A stretch of 64,000 nucleotides of DNA. Origin: Streptomyces sp. NBC_00224 (GTDB lineage Bacteria > Actinomycetota > Actinomycetes > Streptomycetales > Streptomycetaceae). The stretch is from contig NZ_CP108106.1 of the NCBI RefSeq assembly GCF_041435195.1, forward strand, positions 4,498,501-4,562,500. The letters run 5' to 3'. This document shows, piece after piece, positions 52,325 through 60,886 of this stretch. The notes beneath the pieces were generated by a model. The model worked only from the letters and a program-made list of their open reading frames with translations. It was not told where the DNA came from and searched no databases. The first letter of the stretch is position 1, and each line of letters starts with the position of its first letter. The translations under genes were made by a program, and so were the position numbers.

Positions 52325-53287
52325 GTGAGCAGGCTCCAGGTCGTCAGCGGCAAGGGCGGCACCGGCAAGACCACGGTCGCCGCTGCCCTAGCGCTCGCCC
52401 TCGCGACGGAGGGCAAGCGCACGCTCCTCGTCGAGGTCGAGGGCAGACAGGGCATCGCACAGCTCTTCGAGACGGAAGCCTTTCCGTACGAGGAGCGGAA
52501 GATCGCCGTGGCGCCGGGCGGCGGGGAGGTGCACGCGCTGGCGATCGACGCGGAGCGGGCCCTGCTCGACTACCTCCAGATGTTCTACAAGCTGGGCTCG
52601 GCGGGCCGCGCCCTGAAGAAGCTCGGCGCCATCGACTTCGCCACCACCATCGCCCCGGGCGTCCGTGACGTCCTGCTGACCGGCAAGGCGTGCGAAGCCG
52701 TCAGGCGTAAGGACAGGCAGGGGCGGTACGCGTACGACCATGTGGTCATGGACGCGCCGCCCACCGGGCGGATCACCCGCTTCCTCAACGTCAACGACGA
52801 GGTCGCCGGGCTCGCCAAGATCGGCCCGATACACAATCAGGCGCAGGCCGTGATGCGGGTGCTCAAGTCCCCCGAGACGGCCGTGCACCTGGTGACGCTC
52901 CTGGAGGAGATGCCGGTCCAGGAGACCGCCGACGGGATCGCCGAGCTGCGCGCCGCCGACCTGCCGACCGGCGCGGTCATCGTGAACATGGTCCGCCCGC
53001 ACCTGCTCGACGAGGAGGCGGTCCGGGGCGTCACCGGCGACCGGCGCAAGGAGGTCGCCAAGGCGCTCACCCGCGCCGGGGTCACCGGCTCGGCCAAGCT
53101 GGTCACGCCGCTGCTCCAGGAGGCCGCCGAGCACGCCGAGCGGGTGGAGCTGGAGCGCGAACAGCGGGCGGTGGTGGGCGAGTTGGGGCTGCCTGTGCAC
53201 GAACTGCCCCTGATCGGTGAGGGAATGGATCTGGCTGGGCTCTACCGCCTGGCCGCCGAACTGCGGAACTCCGGGGTGGGCAAGTGA
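52325..53287 (+). CDS. ArsA/Get3-like ATPase, first subunit
   Basis: The 320-residue P-loop ATPase has a deviant Walker A GKGGTGKTTV (residues 9-18), the switch segment VVMDAPPTGRITRFLNV and a C-terminal VVGELGLPVHELPLIGEG. It resembles mycobacterial BagA (Rv3679 family), a bacterial Get3-like protein that pairs with a second ATPase. GTG 52325 is the start. It overlaps the next gene by 4 bp. The order ATPase-ATPase-whiB-class A PBP is the same as in M. tuberculosis Rv3679-Rv3682. A role in envelope or detoxification chaperoning is inferred; arsenic export genes are absent. Confidence 0.88.
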   Translation: MSRLQVVSGKGGTGKTTVAAALALALATEGKRTLLVEVEGRQGIAQLFETEAFPYEERKIAVAPGGGEVHALAIDAERALLDYLQMFYKLGSAGRALKKLGAIDFATTIAPGVRDVLLTGKACEAVRRKDRQGRYAYDHVVMDAPPTGRITRFLNVNDEVAGLAKIGPIHNQAQAVMRVLKSPETAVHLVTLLEEMPVQETADGIAELRAADLPTGAVIVNMVRPHLLDEEAVRGVTGDRRKEVAKALTRAGVTGSAKLVTPLLQEAAEHAERVELEREQRAVVGELGLPVHELPLIGEGMDLAGLYRLAAELRNSGVGK

Positions 53288-54570
53288 GCATGGACGCGGC
53301 CGCGCCGCTCGGCATCGATCCCCTGCTCGACGACCCGAAGACGCGGATCGTGGTGTGCTGCGGATCCGGCGGGGTGGGCAAGACCACGACGGCGGCGGCG
53401 CTGGGGCTGCGGGCCGCCGAGCGCGGCCGCAAGGTGGTCGTGCTGACCATCGACCCGGCCCGCCGGCTCGCCCAGTCGATGGGCATCGACTCCCTCGACA
53501 ACACCCCGCGCCGGGTCAAGGACGTCGAGGGCGACGGCGAGCTGCACGCCATGATGCTCGACATGAAGCGGACCTTCGACGAGATCGTCGAGGCGCACGC
53601 GGACCCCGAGCGATCCCGGGCGATCCTCTCCAACCCCTTCTACCAGTCCCTGTCGGCCGGCTTCGCGGGCACGCAGGAGTACATGGCGATGGAGAAGCTG
53701 GGCCAGCTGCGGGCCCGCGACGAGTGGGACCTGATCGTCGTGGACACCCCGCCGTCGCGCTCGGCGCTCGACTTCCTGGATGCGCCGAAGCGGCTGGGGT
53801 CGTTCCTGGACGGCAAGTTCATCCGGCTGTTGATGGCCCCCGCCAAGATGGGCGGCCGGGCCGGGATGAAGTTCCTCAACGTCGGCATGTCGATGATGAC
53901 CGGCACGCTCGGCAAACTCCTCGGCGGCCAGCTGCTGCGGGACGTCCAGACGTTCGTGGCGGCGATGGACACGATGTTCGGCGGGTTCCGCACCCGCGCC
54001 GACGCCACCTACCGGCTGCTCCAGGCGCCCGGCACCGCGTTCCTCGTGGTCGCGGCACCGGAGCGGGACGCGCTGCGCGAGGCCGCGTACTTCGTGGAGC
54101 GGCTGGCGGCCGACTCGATGCCGCTGGCGGGTCTGGTGCTCAACCGGGTGCACGGCAGCGGCGCGGCCCGGCTGTCGGCCGAGCGGGCGCTCGCGGCGGC
54201 GGAGCACCTGGACGAGGACCGGGGCGAGGGCCGTGGGGAAAATCTTGTCGACGGCCGCATTGTCGATCAGGGGTCCGGGAAGGCTGAGGATCGTGGCACC
54301 GGTGGTTCCTCTCCCGAAGCTCCCTCCCCCACCGGATCCGAAGACGGCGTGTCGGTCGACCGGCTGACCGCCGGTCTCCTGCGCCTGCACGCCGAGCGGA
54401 TGCAGGTGCTCGCCCGCGAACGGCGCACGCGCGACCGCTTCACCGCGCTCCACCCCGAAGTCCCGGTGGCCGAAGTGGCCGCCCTGCCCGGCGACGTACA
54501 CGATCTCGCCGGGCTCCGGGCCATCGGGGAGCGGCTCGCGGCCCAGGAAGAGACGGCCGGAGCACTCTGA
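53284..54570 (+). CDS. ArsA/Get3-like ATPase, second subunit
   Basis: The 428-residue ATPase carries the P-loop VVCCGSGGVGKTTTAAALGLRAAERG (residues 23-48), ILTIDPARRLAQSMG-type switch I (VLTIDPARRLAQSMG), VVDTPPSRSALDFLDAP and a methionine-rich helix KMGGRAGMKFLNVGMSMMTGTLGKLLGG that recalls the hydrophobic client-binding region of Get3. A variable Gly/Ser/Asp-rich insertion (about 315-355) precedes the C-terminal helices. It matches mycobacterial BagB (Rv3680 family) and overlaps its partner by 4 bp. Confidence 0.88.
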   Translation: MSMDAAAPLGIDPLLDDPKTRIVVCCGSGGVGKTTTAAALGLRAAERGRKVVVLTIDPARRLAQSMGIDSLDNTPRRVKDVEGDGELHAMMLDMKRTFDEIVEAHADPERSRAILSNPFYQSLSAGFAGTQEYMAMEKLGQLRARDEWDLIVVDTPPSRSALDFLDAPKRLGSFLDGKFIRLLMAPAKMGGRAGMKFLNVGMSMMTGTLGKLLGGQLLRDVQTFVAAMDTMFGGFRTRADATYRLLQAPGTAFLVVAAPERDALREAAYFVERLAADSMPLAGLVLNRVHGSGAARLSAERALAAAEHLDEDRGEGRGENLVDGRIVDQGSGKAEDRGTGGSSPEAPSPTGSEDGVSVDRLTAGLLRLHAERMQVLARERRTRDRFTALHPEVPVAEVAALPGDVHDLAGLRAIGERLAAQEETAGAL

Positions 54571-54606
54571 TACGTCTGGTTACGTACACGTCGTACGTGC
54601 GTGGGC

Positions 54607-54972
54607 TTACCCCACGGCCGCGTACGTCTCATCCATGGCGTGCCGGTAGGCGTACGCCTCCTCGTCGTCCATGCCCACGGGCAGGATGCCCGTGCTGCGC
54701 TCGTACTCCGTACGCGCCGTCTCCAGCAGACGGCGCCAGGACGTGACGGTGGGTCGTCGGCGCAGCAGTGCGCGGCGCTCCCGTTCCGTCATTCCGCCCC
54801 ACACGCCGAATTCGACGCGGTTGTCCAGTGCGTCCGCGAGGCACTCGGTCCGCACCGGACATCCGGTGCACACCGCCTTCGCCCTGTTCTGAGCCGCACC
54901 CTGTACGAACAGTTCGTCCGGATCGGTAGTGCGGCAGGCTGCCTGCGCACTCCAGTCGGTTACCCAGCCCAT
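54607..54972 (-). CDS. wblA: WblA, WhiB-family iron-sulfur regulator
   Basis: The 121-residue protein has the four cluster cysteines Cys13, Cys35, Cys38 and Cys44 (C-x21-C-x2-C-x5-C), the turn GVWGGMTERERRALLRRR and a C-terminal tail SWRRLLETARTEYERSTGILPVGMDDEEAYAYRHAMDETYAAVG. It matches Streptomyces WblA (SCO3579), which affects sporulation and represses antibiotic genes and acts with sigma-bound RNA polymerase. Start ATG 54972 (MGWVTDWSAQAAC) is used; ATG 55029 in frame would add 19 residues (MNMPLPPWG). It converges on the ATPase gene and is divergent from the penicillin-binding protein gene. Confidence 0.92.
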   Translation of the reverse strand: MGWVTDWSAQAACRTTDPDELFVQGAAQNRAKAVCTGCPVRTECLADALDNRVEFGVWGGMTERERRALLRRRPTVTSWRRLLETARTEYERSTGILPVGMDDEEAYAYRHAMDETYAAVG

Positions 54973-55377
54973 GCCGGCGCCGTCCTCTCCCGAATCGAGG
55001 CTCCCCCACGGCGGCAGAGGCATATTCACCGCTGCCAGTTGAGGACGTTACGGAAGGTGGGCACAGCGCAACACCCCCTTCGGGCCCAATCTTGAATGGC
55101 CCGAACGGACTATGCGTACGCGGCAGATCACCCAACGGAGTGAGCTGGGGACAAACGTGAGGAACCCGACCAAGCGGGACGTTCCAGTTGAGCCACAACG
55201 GACGCCAGATGACGCATGAGGCGTAAACGGGCGGCGAATCCGGACGGCCGCCCTCTTGCGAGAGCCGAACAGCTATAAACATCGACTTGATGCGCAACCG
55301 CACTGCTGTGACAGTTGAGAGCAGCTTAGGCCAGAGCATTGACCCGTGTCCGGCGAATCAGAACGTAGGCTGCCCCC
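54973..55377. promoter_or_regulatory. Long divergent intergenic region between wblA and the class A PBP gene
   Basis: No gene is seen in this 405 bp apart from a possible 19-codon extension of wblA. It must hold both promoters. The wblA side is comparatively AT-rich (near 55080-55120) and contains ATGCGTACGC; the PBP side has TTGAGA near 55315. No regulator consensus could be assigned. Confidence 0.4.
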
Positions 55378-57636
55378 ATGGCAAAGAAGCGCTCGGGCGG
55401 TGGTCTGACCGGGACCCAGCAGGCCGCCAAGTTCGTCGGGGTGAGTGTGCTCTCCGGAGCCGTGCTCGCGGGCATCGCGCTGCCGGCGTTCGGCGCGCTG
55501 GGGCTCGCGGCCAAGGGCACGGTCGAGGGGTTCGACGAGATCCCCGCCAATCTGAAGACCCCGCCGCTGAGTCAGCGCACCTCGATCCTGGACTCCCAGG
55601 GCGGTCAGATCGCGACGGTGTACTCGCGCGACCGCACGGTGGTCCCGCTCGCGGACATCTCGCCGTACATGCAGAAGGCGATCGTCGCGATCGAGGACTC
55701 GCGCTTCTACGAGCACGGCGCGATCGACCTCAAGGGCGTGCTGCGCGCGCTCAACAAGAACGCCACGTCGGGCGGGGTCGCCCAGGGCGCGTCCACCCTC
55801 ACCCAGCAGTACGTGAAGAACGTCTTCGTGGAGGAGGCCGGCGACGACCCCGACAAGGTCGCCGAGGCCACCCAGCAGACGCTCGGCCGCAAGGTCAAGG
55901 AGCTCAAGTACGCGATCCAGGTCGAGGAGGAGCTCGGCAAGAAGAAGATCCTGGAGAACTACCTCAACATCACGTTCTTCGGGCAGCAGGCGTACGGCGT
56001 CGAGGCCGCCGCCAAGCGCTACTTCTCCAAGTCGGCCAAGGACCTGAAGCTGGAGGAGGCCGCCATGCTGGCGGGCATCGTCCAGTCGCCGAGCCGGTAC
56101 GACCCGGTCAACGACGCGCAGGAGGCCAAGAAGCGCCGCGACACGGTCCTGCAGCGGATGGCCGACATGAAGGACGTCTCGCAGGCCGAGGCGGACCGCG
56201 CCAAGGCCGCCCCGATCAAGCTGAAGGTCTCCAAGCCGAAGAACGGCTGCATCACGGCCGTCAGCGGCGCGGGCTTCTTCTGTGACTACGTGCGCGAGGT
56301 CTTCCTCTCCGACCCGGTCTTCGGCAAGACCAAGGAGGAGCGGGCCAAGCTGTGGAACCAGGGCGGTCTGACGGTCCGTACGACCCTGGACCCGCAGGCC
56401 CAGCAGTCCACCCAGGCGTCCATCAAGGACCACGTCTACCAGTCGGACAAGGTCGCCACCGCCGTGACGCTGGTCCAGCCCGGCACCGGCAAGATCATGG
56501 CGATGGGCCAGTCGCGGCCGTACGGCTTCGGCAACCACGAGACACAGATCAACTTCTCGGTGAACAAGCAGATGGGCGGCTCGAACTACGGCTTCCCGGT
56601 CGGTTCGACGTTCAAGCCGTTCCTGGCCGCCGCCGCGATCGAGGGCGGCAAGCCGCCGACGCAGCAGTACCCGTCGCCGTACGAGATGGACTACCCGGCG
56701 ACCGTCCAGACGTGCGGCGGCAAGCCGTGGGTGAACGTCCGCGACGAGCACCTGGAGAACGAGAACGAGGCCGAGCACGGGCCGTACCCGCTGAAGACGG
56801 CGATGGAGAAGTCCGTCAACACGTACTTCGTGCAGATGCTCGGCGAGATCGGTATGTGCCCGGTTTCGCAGATGACCGACAAGCTGCACGTGGTGCAGGG
56901 CAACGGCGCGAAGCTCCCGATGGTGCCGTCCGCGCTGACGCTGGGCTCCACCGGTATCTCCCCGCTGAACATGGCGAGCGCGTACGCGGCCTTCGCCAAC
57001 CGGGGCACGTACTGCACCCCGGTCGCCATCGAGTCGATCAAGAAGCCGGACGGCACGGCGCTGCCGGTGCCGAAGTCCTCGTGCAGCCAGGCGATGTCCC
57101 AGAACACGGCGGACAGCGTCAACACGCTGCTGCGCGGCGTGACCGACTCCGGTACGGGTGCGCTGGCCGGTCTGTCGGACCGCGACAACGCGGGCAAGAC
57201 CGGTACCACCGACCAGCGCAAGAACGCCTGGTTCGTCGGCTACACGCCGAACATGTCGGGCGCGGTGTGGGTCGGCAGCCCGTCGCAGAGCGTCGAGATG
57301 GAGAACATCACGATCGGCGGCGTGTACAAGGAGAAGGTGTACGGCGGTGAGGTCCCCGGACCGATCTGGAAGGACGCCATGACGGGCGCCCTCTCCGGCC
57401 TGCCGGCCCCCAACTTCGTGCGGGTCGACATCCCCGACCCGCAGCAGCCCAAGGACCCGCCGGCGGGCGACGCGGGCGACAACGCCAAGGGCAAGGGCAA
57501 GGGCGGCAAGAAGCACCGCCCCGGCGACAACAAGCCGGGCGGCGGCATCACGATCCCGCCGAACCCCGACATCTCCATCCCCCCGGGAGTGATCGGCGGG
57601 GCGACTGACGGGGCGATCGGCGGGAACTGGCCGTAG
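55378..57636 (+). CDS. Class A penicillin-binding protein (transglycosylase/transpeptidase)
   Basis: The 752-residue enzyme has an N-terminal membrane helix (about 18-46). The GT51 glycosyltransferase domain has EDSRFYEH (Glu106) and GASTLTQQ (137-144). The transpeptidase domain has S410-T-F-K413, S479-V-N481 and K607-T-G609. A Gly/Lys/Pro-rich tail follows. It polymerises and cross-links peptidoglycan. In mycobacteria the same position beside whiB4 is held by PonA2, which here lacks an obvious C-terminal PASTA domain. ATG 55378; a terminator follows. Confidence 0.94.
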   Translation: MAKKRSGGGLTGTQQAAKFVGVSVLSGAVLAGIALPAFGALGLAAKGTVEGFDEIPANLKTPPLSQRTSILDSQGGQIATVYSRDRTVVPLADISPYMQKAIVAIEDSRFYEHGAIDLKGVLRALNKNATSGGVAQGASTLTQQYVKNVFVEEAGDDPDKVAEATQQTLGRKVKELKYAIQVEEELGKKKILENYLNITFFGQQAYGVEAAAKRYFSKSAKDLKLEEAAMLAGIVQSPSRYDPVNDAQEAKKRRDTVLQRMADMKDVSQAEADRAKAAPIKLKVSKPKNGCITAVSGAGFFCDYVREVFLSDPVFGKTKEERAKLWNQGGLTVRTTLDPQAQQSTQASIKDHVYQSDKVATAVTLVQPGTGKIMAMGQSRPYGFGNHETQINFSVNKQMGGSNYGFPVGSTFKPFLAAAAIEGGKPPTQQYPSPYEMDYPATVQTCGGKPWVNVRDEHLENENEAEHGPYPLKTAMEKSVNTYFVQMLGEIGMCPVSQMTDKLHVVQGNGAKLPMVPSALTLGSTGISPLNMASAYAAFANRGTYCTPVAIESIKKPDGTALPVPKSSCSQAMSQNTADSVNTLLRGVTDSGTGALAGLSDRDNAGKTGTTDQRKNAWFVGYTPNMSGAVWVGSPSQSVEMENITIGGVYKEKVYGGEVPGPIWKDAMTGALSGLPAPNFVRVDIPDPQQPKDPPAGDAGDNAKGKGKGGKKHRPGDNKPGGGITIPPNPDISIPPGVIGGATDGAIGGNWP

Positions 57637-57649
57637 GCCTGGTACGACG

Positions 57650-57682
57650 AAGGGGCGCCCGGGATCACCCGGGCGCCCCTTT
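57650..57682. terminator. Terminator after the PBP gene
   Basis: Perfect 14-bp arms AAGGGGCGCCCGGG (57650-57663) and CCCGGGCGCCCCTT (57668-57681) with loop ATCA and a short T-run lie between convergent genes. Confidence 0.9.
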
Positions 57683-57702
57683 CGCGTCTGTTCGTGGGGG
57701 CG

Positions 57703-58167
57703 TCAGCCCGCCAGGAGGCGCTTCACGGTCGCCGCGACGCGGCCCCCGTCCGCCAGCCCCGCCACCTTCGGCTTCACGATCTTCATCACGGCGCCCATGG
57801 CCTGCGGCCCCGCCGCGCCCGCGGCCTTCGCCTCCTCGACGGCCTGACCGACGATCGCGGTCAGCTCGTCGTCGGACAGCTGCTTGGGCAGGTACGCGTC
57901 GAGGATCTCGCCCTCGGCCCGCTCCTTCGCGGCCGACTCGGCCCGGCCGCCCTGCTCGAACGCCTCGGCCGCCTCACGCCGCTTCTTCGCCTCCTTGGCG
58001 ATCACCTGCAGCACCTCGTCGTCGGAGAGCTCGCGCGCGCTCTTGCCCGCGACCTCCTCCTTGGCGATGGCGGTGAGGGTCAGTCGCAGCGTCGACGAGC
58101 GCATCTCGTCGCGCGCCTTCATGGCGGTGGTGAGGTGTTCCTTGAGCGTGGCCTTGAGCGTGGTCAT
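57703..58167 (-). CDS. GatB/YqeY domain protein
   Basis: The 154-residue protein matches YqeY: MTTLKATLKEHLTTAMKARDEMRSSTLRLTLTAIAKEEVAGKSARELSDDEVLQVIAKEAKKRREAAEAFEQGGR, then YLPKQLSDDELTAIV and the MGAVMKIVKPKVAGLADGGRVAATVKRLL end. YqeY resembles the tRNA-binding tail of GatB; its own function is unsettled. Start ATG 58167 fits the family. It is divergent from the phosphoesterase gene. Confidence 0.92.
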   Translation of the reverse strand: MTTLKATLKEHLTTAMKARDEMRSSTLRLTLTAIAKEEVAGKSARELSDDEVLQVIAKEAKKRREAAEAFEQGGRAESAAKERAEGEILDAYLPKQLSDDELTAIVGQAVEEAKAAGAAGPQAMGAVMKIVKPKVAGLADGGRVAATVKRLLAG

Positions 58168-58324
58168 GCGCCCCAGTGTGGCAGGTGGCGCCCCCGGGGC
58201 GCGTGCCACTTTCGCGCCGGGAGCACGGGGACGGGCGTGCGCGGGGCGCGGCCGGGGGCGTACGAGAGGCCGGCGAGCCACCCGCGAAGGCCGTAGGCAT
58301 ACGTACGTCTGCAACGATGGACGC

Positions 58325-59266
58325 ATGCGCGCGCGATACGGGATTCCTTTGAAGACAACGGCGGCGATCACGGCGATCGGCGCGGCCGGTATCGCCTATG
58401 CGGCCGGCTTCGAAGCCCGGTCCTTCCGGCTCCGCCGGGTGACGGTGCCGGTGCTCCCGAGCGGCGCGCGGCCGCTGCGCGTACTCCAGGTCTCGGACAT
58501 CCACATGGTCGGCGGCCAGCGCAAGAAGCAAGCCTGGCTGCAGTCGCTGGCGGGGCTGCGGCCGGACTTCGTGGTCAACACGGGCGACAACCTGTCGGAC
58601 CCGGAGGGCGTACCGGAGGTCCTGGACGCGCTGGGCCCGCTGATGGACTTCCCCGGGGTGTACGTCTTCGGCTCCAACGACTACTACGGCCCGAAGCTGC
58701 GCAACCCGGCCCGCTACCTGCTGGAGAAGGTCCAGGGCAGGCACGGCCTGAACGGCAACGCGCCCGCGGTCGGCGTCGTCCACAACCCGTGGGAGGACCT
58801 CCGGGACGCGTTCGACGCGGCGGGCTGGATCGGCCTCAGCAACACGCGCGGCCGGCTGAAGCTGGAGGGGGGCTTCGAGCTCGCGTTCACGGGCCTGGAC
58901 GACCCGCACATCAAGCGGGACCGGTACGCGAAGGTGGAGGGGGGCCCGGAGAAGGACGCGGACCTGTCGATCGCGGTGGTCCACGCCCCGTACATCCGCT
59001 CCCTCGACGCCTTCACCGCCGACGGCTACCCCCTGATCCTGGCCGGCCACACCCACGGCGGCCAGCTGTGCGTCCCCTTCTACGGGGCCCTGGTCACCAA
59101 CTGCGACCTGGACACGGACCGGGTGAAGGGCCTCTCCACCCACGAGGCGAACGGCAACCGCGCCCACCTGCACGTCTCGGCGGGCTGCGGCACGAACCGC
59201 TACACCCCGGTCCGCTTCGCCTGCCCCCCGGAGGCGACACTGCTGACCCTGACGCCCCGCCCCTGA
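58325..59266 (+). CDS. Membrane-anchored metallophosphoesterase
   Basis: The 313-residue protein has an N-terminal membrane segment (residues about 8-28, PLKTTAAITAIGAAGIAYAAGF). A calcineurin-type phosphoesterase domain has all metal motifs: VSDIHMV, NTGDNLSD, FGSNDYYG (GNH variant with Ser-Asn-Asp), VVHAPY and AGHTHGGQL. It resembles YkuE/YaeI-like enzymes that act on lipid pyrophosphates or UDP-sugars at the membrane; the substrate is not known. Start ATG 58325. It lies between YqeY and tRNA-Pro, just outside the integrated element. Confidence 0.9.
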   Translation: MRARYGIPLKTTAAITAIGAAGIAYAAGFEARSFRLRRVTVPVLPSGARPLRVLQVSDIHMVGGQRKKQAWLQSLAGLRPDFVVNTGDNLSDPEGVPEVLDALGPLMDFPGVYVFGSNDYYGPKLRNPARYLLEKVQGRHGLNGNAPAVGVVHNPWEDLRDAFDAAGWIGLSNTRGRLKLEGGFELAFTGLDDPHIKRDRYAKVEGGPEKDADLSIAVVHAPYIRSLDAFTADGYPLILAGHTHGGQLCVPFYGALVTNCDLDTDRVKGLSTHEANGNRAHLHVSAGCGTNRYTPVRFACPPEATLLTLTPRP

Positions 59267-59344
59267 CGGCCCCCCGAAACCGGATTTCGTCTCCGGCCGC
59301 CGGTGGGCTAAAGTAAACGACGTCGCCGCGACAACCGGTGACAT

Positions 59345-59418
59345 CGGGGTGTAGCGCAGCTTGGCAGCGCGCTTCGTTCGGGACGAAGAGGTCGTGGGTT
59401 CAAATCCCGCCACCCCGA
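59345..59418 (+). tRNA. tRNA-Pro (anticodon CGG), attachment site of the integrated element
   Basis: A 74-nt cloverleaf: acceptor CGGGGTG/CACCCCG, D stem GCGC/GCGC, anticodon stem CTTCG/CGAAG with loop TTCGGGA (anticodon CGG, codon CCG), T stem GTGGG/CCCGC, discriminator A; CCA not encoded. Its 3' end faces an integrase gene 78 bp away, the usual arrangement when an element has inserted at the tRNA 3' end and restored the gene. Confidence 0.95.
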
Positions 59419-59438
59419 CAGCTAAGTACAAGGCCAAA

Positions 59439-59464
59439 GGCCCTTTCCCTTCGGGGAGAGGGCC
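59439..59464 (+). terminator. Terminator after tRNA-Pro with a UUCG loop
   Basis: An 11-bp stem GGCCCTTTCCC (59439-59449) and GGGAGAGGGCC (59454-59464), one G-U pair, is capped by TTCG, a very stable tetraloop, and followed by a T-rich stretch. It ends the tRNA transcript and lies on the element side of the likely att site. Confidence 0.85.
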
Positions 59465-59495
59465 TCTGTCTGTTGCTGCGTGTCTAACTGCGTGA

Positions 59496-60698
59496 CTATC
59501 GCTCCGGAGGCGGGGGCGTGCCGAAGATCCCGTCCATAGCCGTCGCTCCGGTCTGGATCACCGGACGGATCTGCTTCCGGTAGACCTCCTCCGTCACGGC
59601 CGTGCTGGAGTGGCCGACAAGCCGGGAGATCTCTTCGAGTGGGATGCCCCCGTCGGAGAGGATCGAGACGAAGGACGTGCGCGTCTCCCTGGTGGTCCAC
59701 TTCTCCGGCTCGATCACGTGGGGCTCAATATCCATGCCGGGCATCTGCGCGGCACGCGCGAGGACCTTACGGAGCTCCCGCCGGACGTTCGCAGCATCCA
59801 GTTCGGTACCAACCGCCGATGTGAAGACGAGCCCGGTCTCCTGCCACTGATCACCGGCCGCGACACGCTGCCAGCCTTGACGCTCCCGCTGGATCTTCAG
59901 CGCGTCGATGGCCCGGCCGGGCAGCGCCAGCGTCCGGCGGGACTTCCTGGTCTTCGTGTCGCCGGACCTGCGGACCGAGCGCCACACGGCGATGTGCGGG
60001 GGGATCTCCGGGCTAGCGGTCGGGTCTCCGTCCAGATCAACGTGATCCCAACGGAGAGGACGCATCTCTTCGGTACGCCCGCCGGTGAGGAGCGAGACCA
60101 CGAAGTAGGCGTAGAGCGGGGAGTCCTCAGCGGCGGTGAGTACGGCTTCCGCCTGCTTCAGCGTGAAGGACTTGGATGGCCGACCAGGGCGCCCCTCCGG
60201 GACCGAGCACAGCTCCACGACATTGCGCTTCACCTTGTCCCGCGCCATGGCCCGCCGGACCGCACGGTTCAGACAGGAGCGGATGGCTTCCAGCGAACGC
60301 GTGCTGAGCACCTTGGCCTTGTTCGCGAGCCACCTGTCCACGTCATCGGCGCTGAGGTCCCTGAGCTTGCGGGCACCCAAGGCGGGGATCACGTGGGTGT
60401 CGCAGAGAATCGTGTTCGTCTCGACCGTTCCCCTGTCGCGGCCAGGCAGCCCGTACGTGAGCCAGTCCGTCACCGCGTCCTTGACCGTGTAGCCGGTGGG
60501 CGCGATCGCGAGACCGTCCTCGTAGTCCCGCAGCACCTCTTTCAACTTGGCCTTGGCTGCCGTCTTGGTGACGCCACTGGCCCGCTTCACGATCCGCTTG
60601 CCGCTCGGGTCGAACCCGAGGCTGGCCGTGGCGATCCAGCGTTGGCGCTTGTCGTCCCAGTGGAGACCGCCGTCGCCCCGGCTGCGTCGCTTGGTCAT
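59496..60698 (-). CDS. int: Tyrosine site-specific integrase of the AICE
   Basis: The 400-residue tyrosine recombinase has an N-terminal AP2-like arm domain (1-65), a SAM-like core-binding domain (70-165) and a catalytic domain with Arg208 (LLTGGRTEEM), Lys near 252, Arg340 (WTTRETRTSF), His363 (LVGHSST) and nucleophile Tyr373 (EVYRKQ). The usual His of the H-x-x-R box is Arg337. It recombines the element with the 3' end of the adjacent tRNA-Pro. Its ATG shares one base with the xis stop. Confidence 0.93.
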   Translation of the reverse strand: MTKRRSRGDGGLHWDDKRQRWIATASLGFDPSGKRIVKRASGVTKTAAKAKLKEVLRDYEDGLAIAPTGYTVKDAVTDWLTYGLPGRDRGTVETNTILCDTHVIPALGARKLRDLSADDVDRWLANKAKVLSTRSLEAIRSCLNRAVRRAMARDKVKRNVVELCSVPEGRPGRPSKSFTLKQAEAVLTAAEDSPLYAYFVVSLLTGGRTEEMRPLRWDHVDLDGDPTASPEIPPHIAVWRSVRRSGDTKTRKSRRTLALPGRAIDALKIQRERQGWQRVAAGDQWQETGLVFTSAVGTELDAANVRRELRKVLARAAQMPGMDIEPHVIEPEKWTTRETRTSFVSILSDGGIPLEEISRLVGHSSTAVTEEVYRKQIRPVIQTGATAMDGIFGTPPPPER

Positions 60699-60886
60699 CA
60701 GGCTGCCTCTTCCAGGCGGGCACTGATGTAGGCCGCCACGGAGCTTTCGGGGATACGGCGGGCGCGGCCCTCGGTAATGGAGACAAGGCGCCTCGTACGT
60801 ATCAGCTCGTAGACCTTGGTGCGCCCGAGCCTCAACCGCGTCATGGTCTCCTGGACGGTCAGCAACTGACCAGCAGCAGTGGTCAT
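60698..60886 (-). CDS. xis: Excisionase (Xis), MerR/AlpA-like
   Basis: The 62-residue protein has a winged-helix DNA-binding motif typical of excisionases: LLTVQETMTRLRLGRTKVYELIRTRRLVSITEGRARRIPESSVAAYISARLEE. It bends the att region so that the integrase removes the element. Start ATG 60886 overlaps the repSA stop by 4 bp and its stop touches the int start, so repSA-xis-int form a tight operon as in pSAM2. Confidence 0.93.
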   Translation of the reverse strand: MTTAAGQLLTVQETMTRLRLGRTKVYELIRTRRLVSITEGRARRIPESSVAAYISARLEEAA

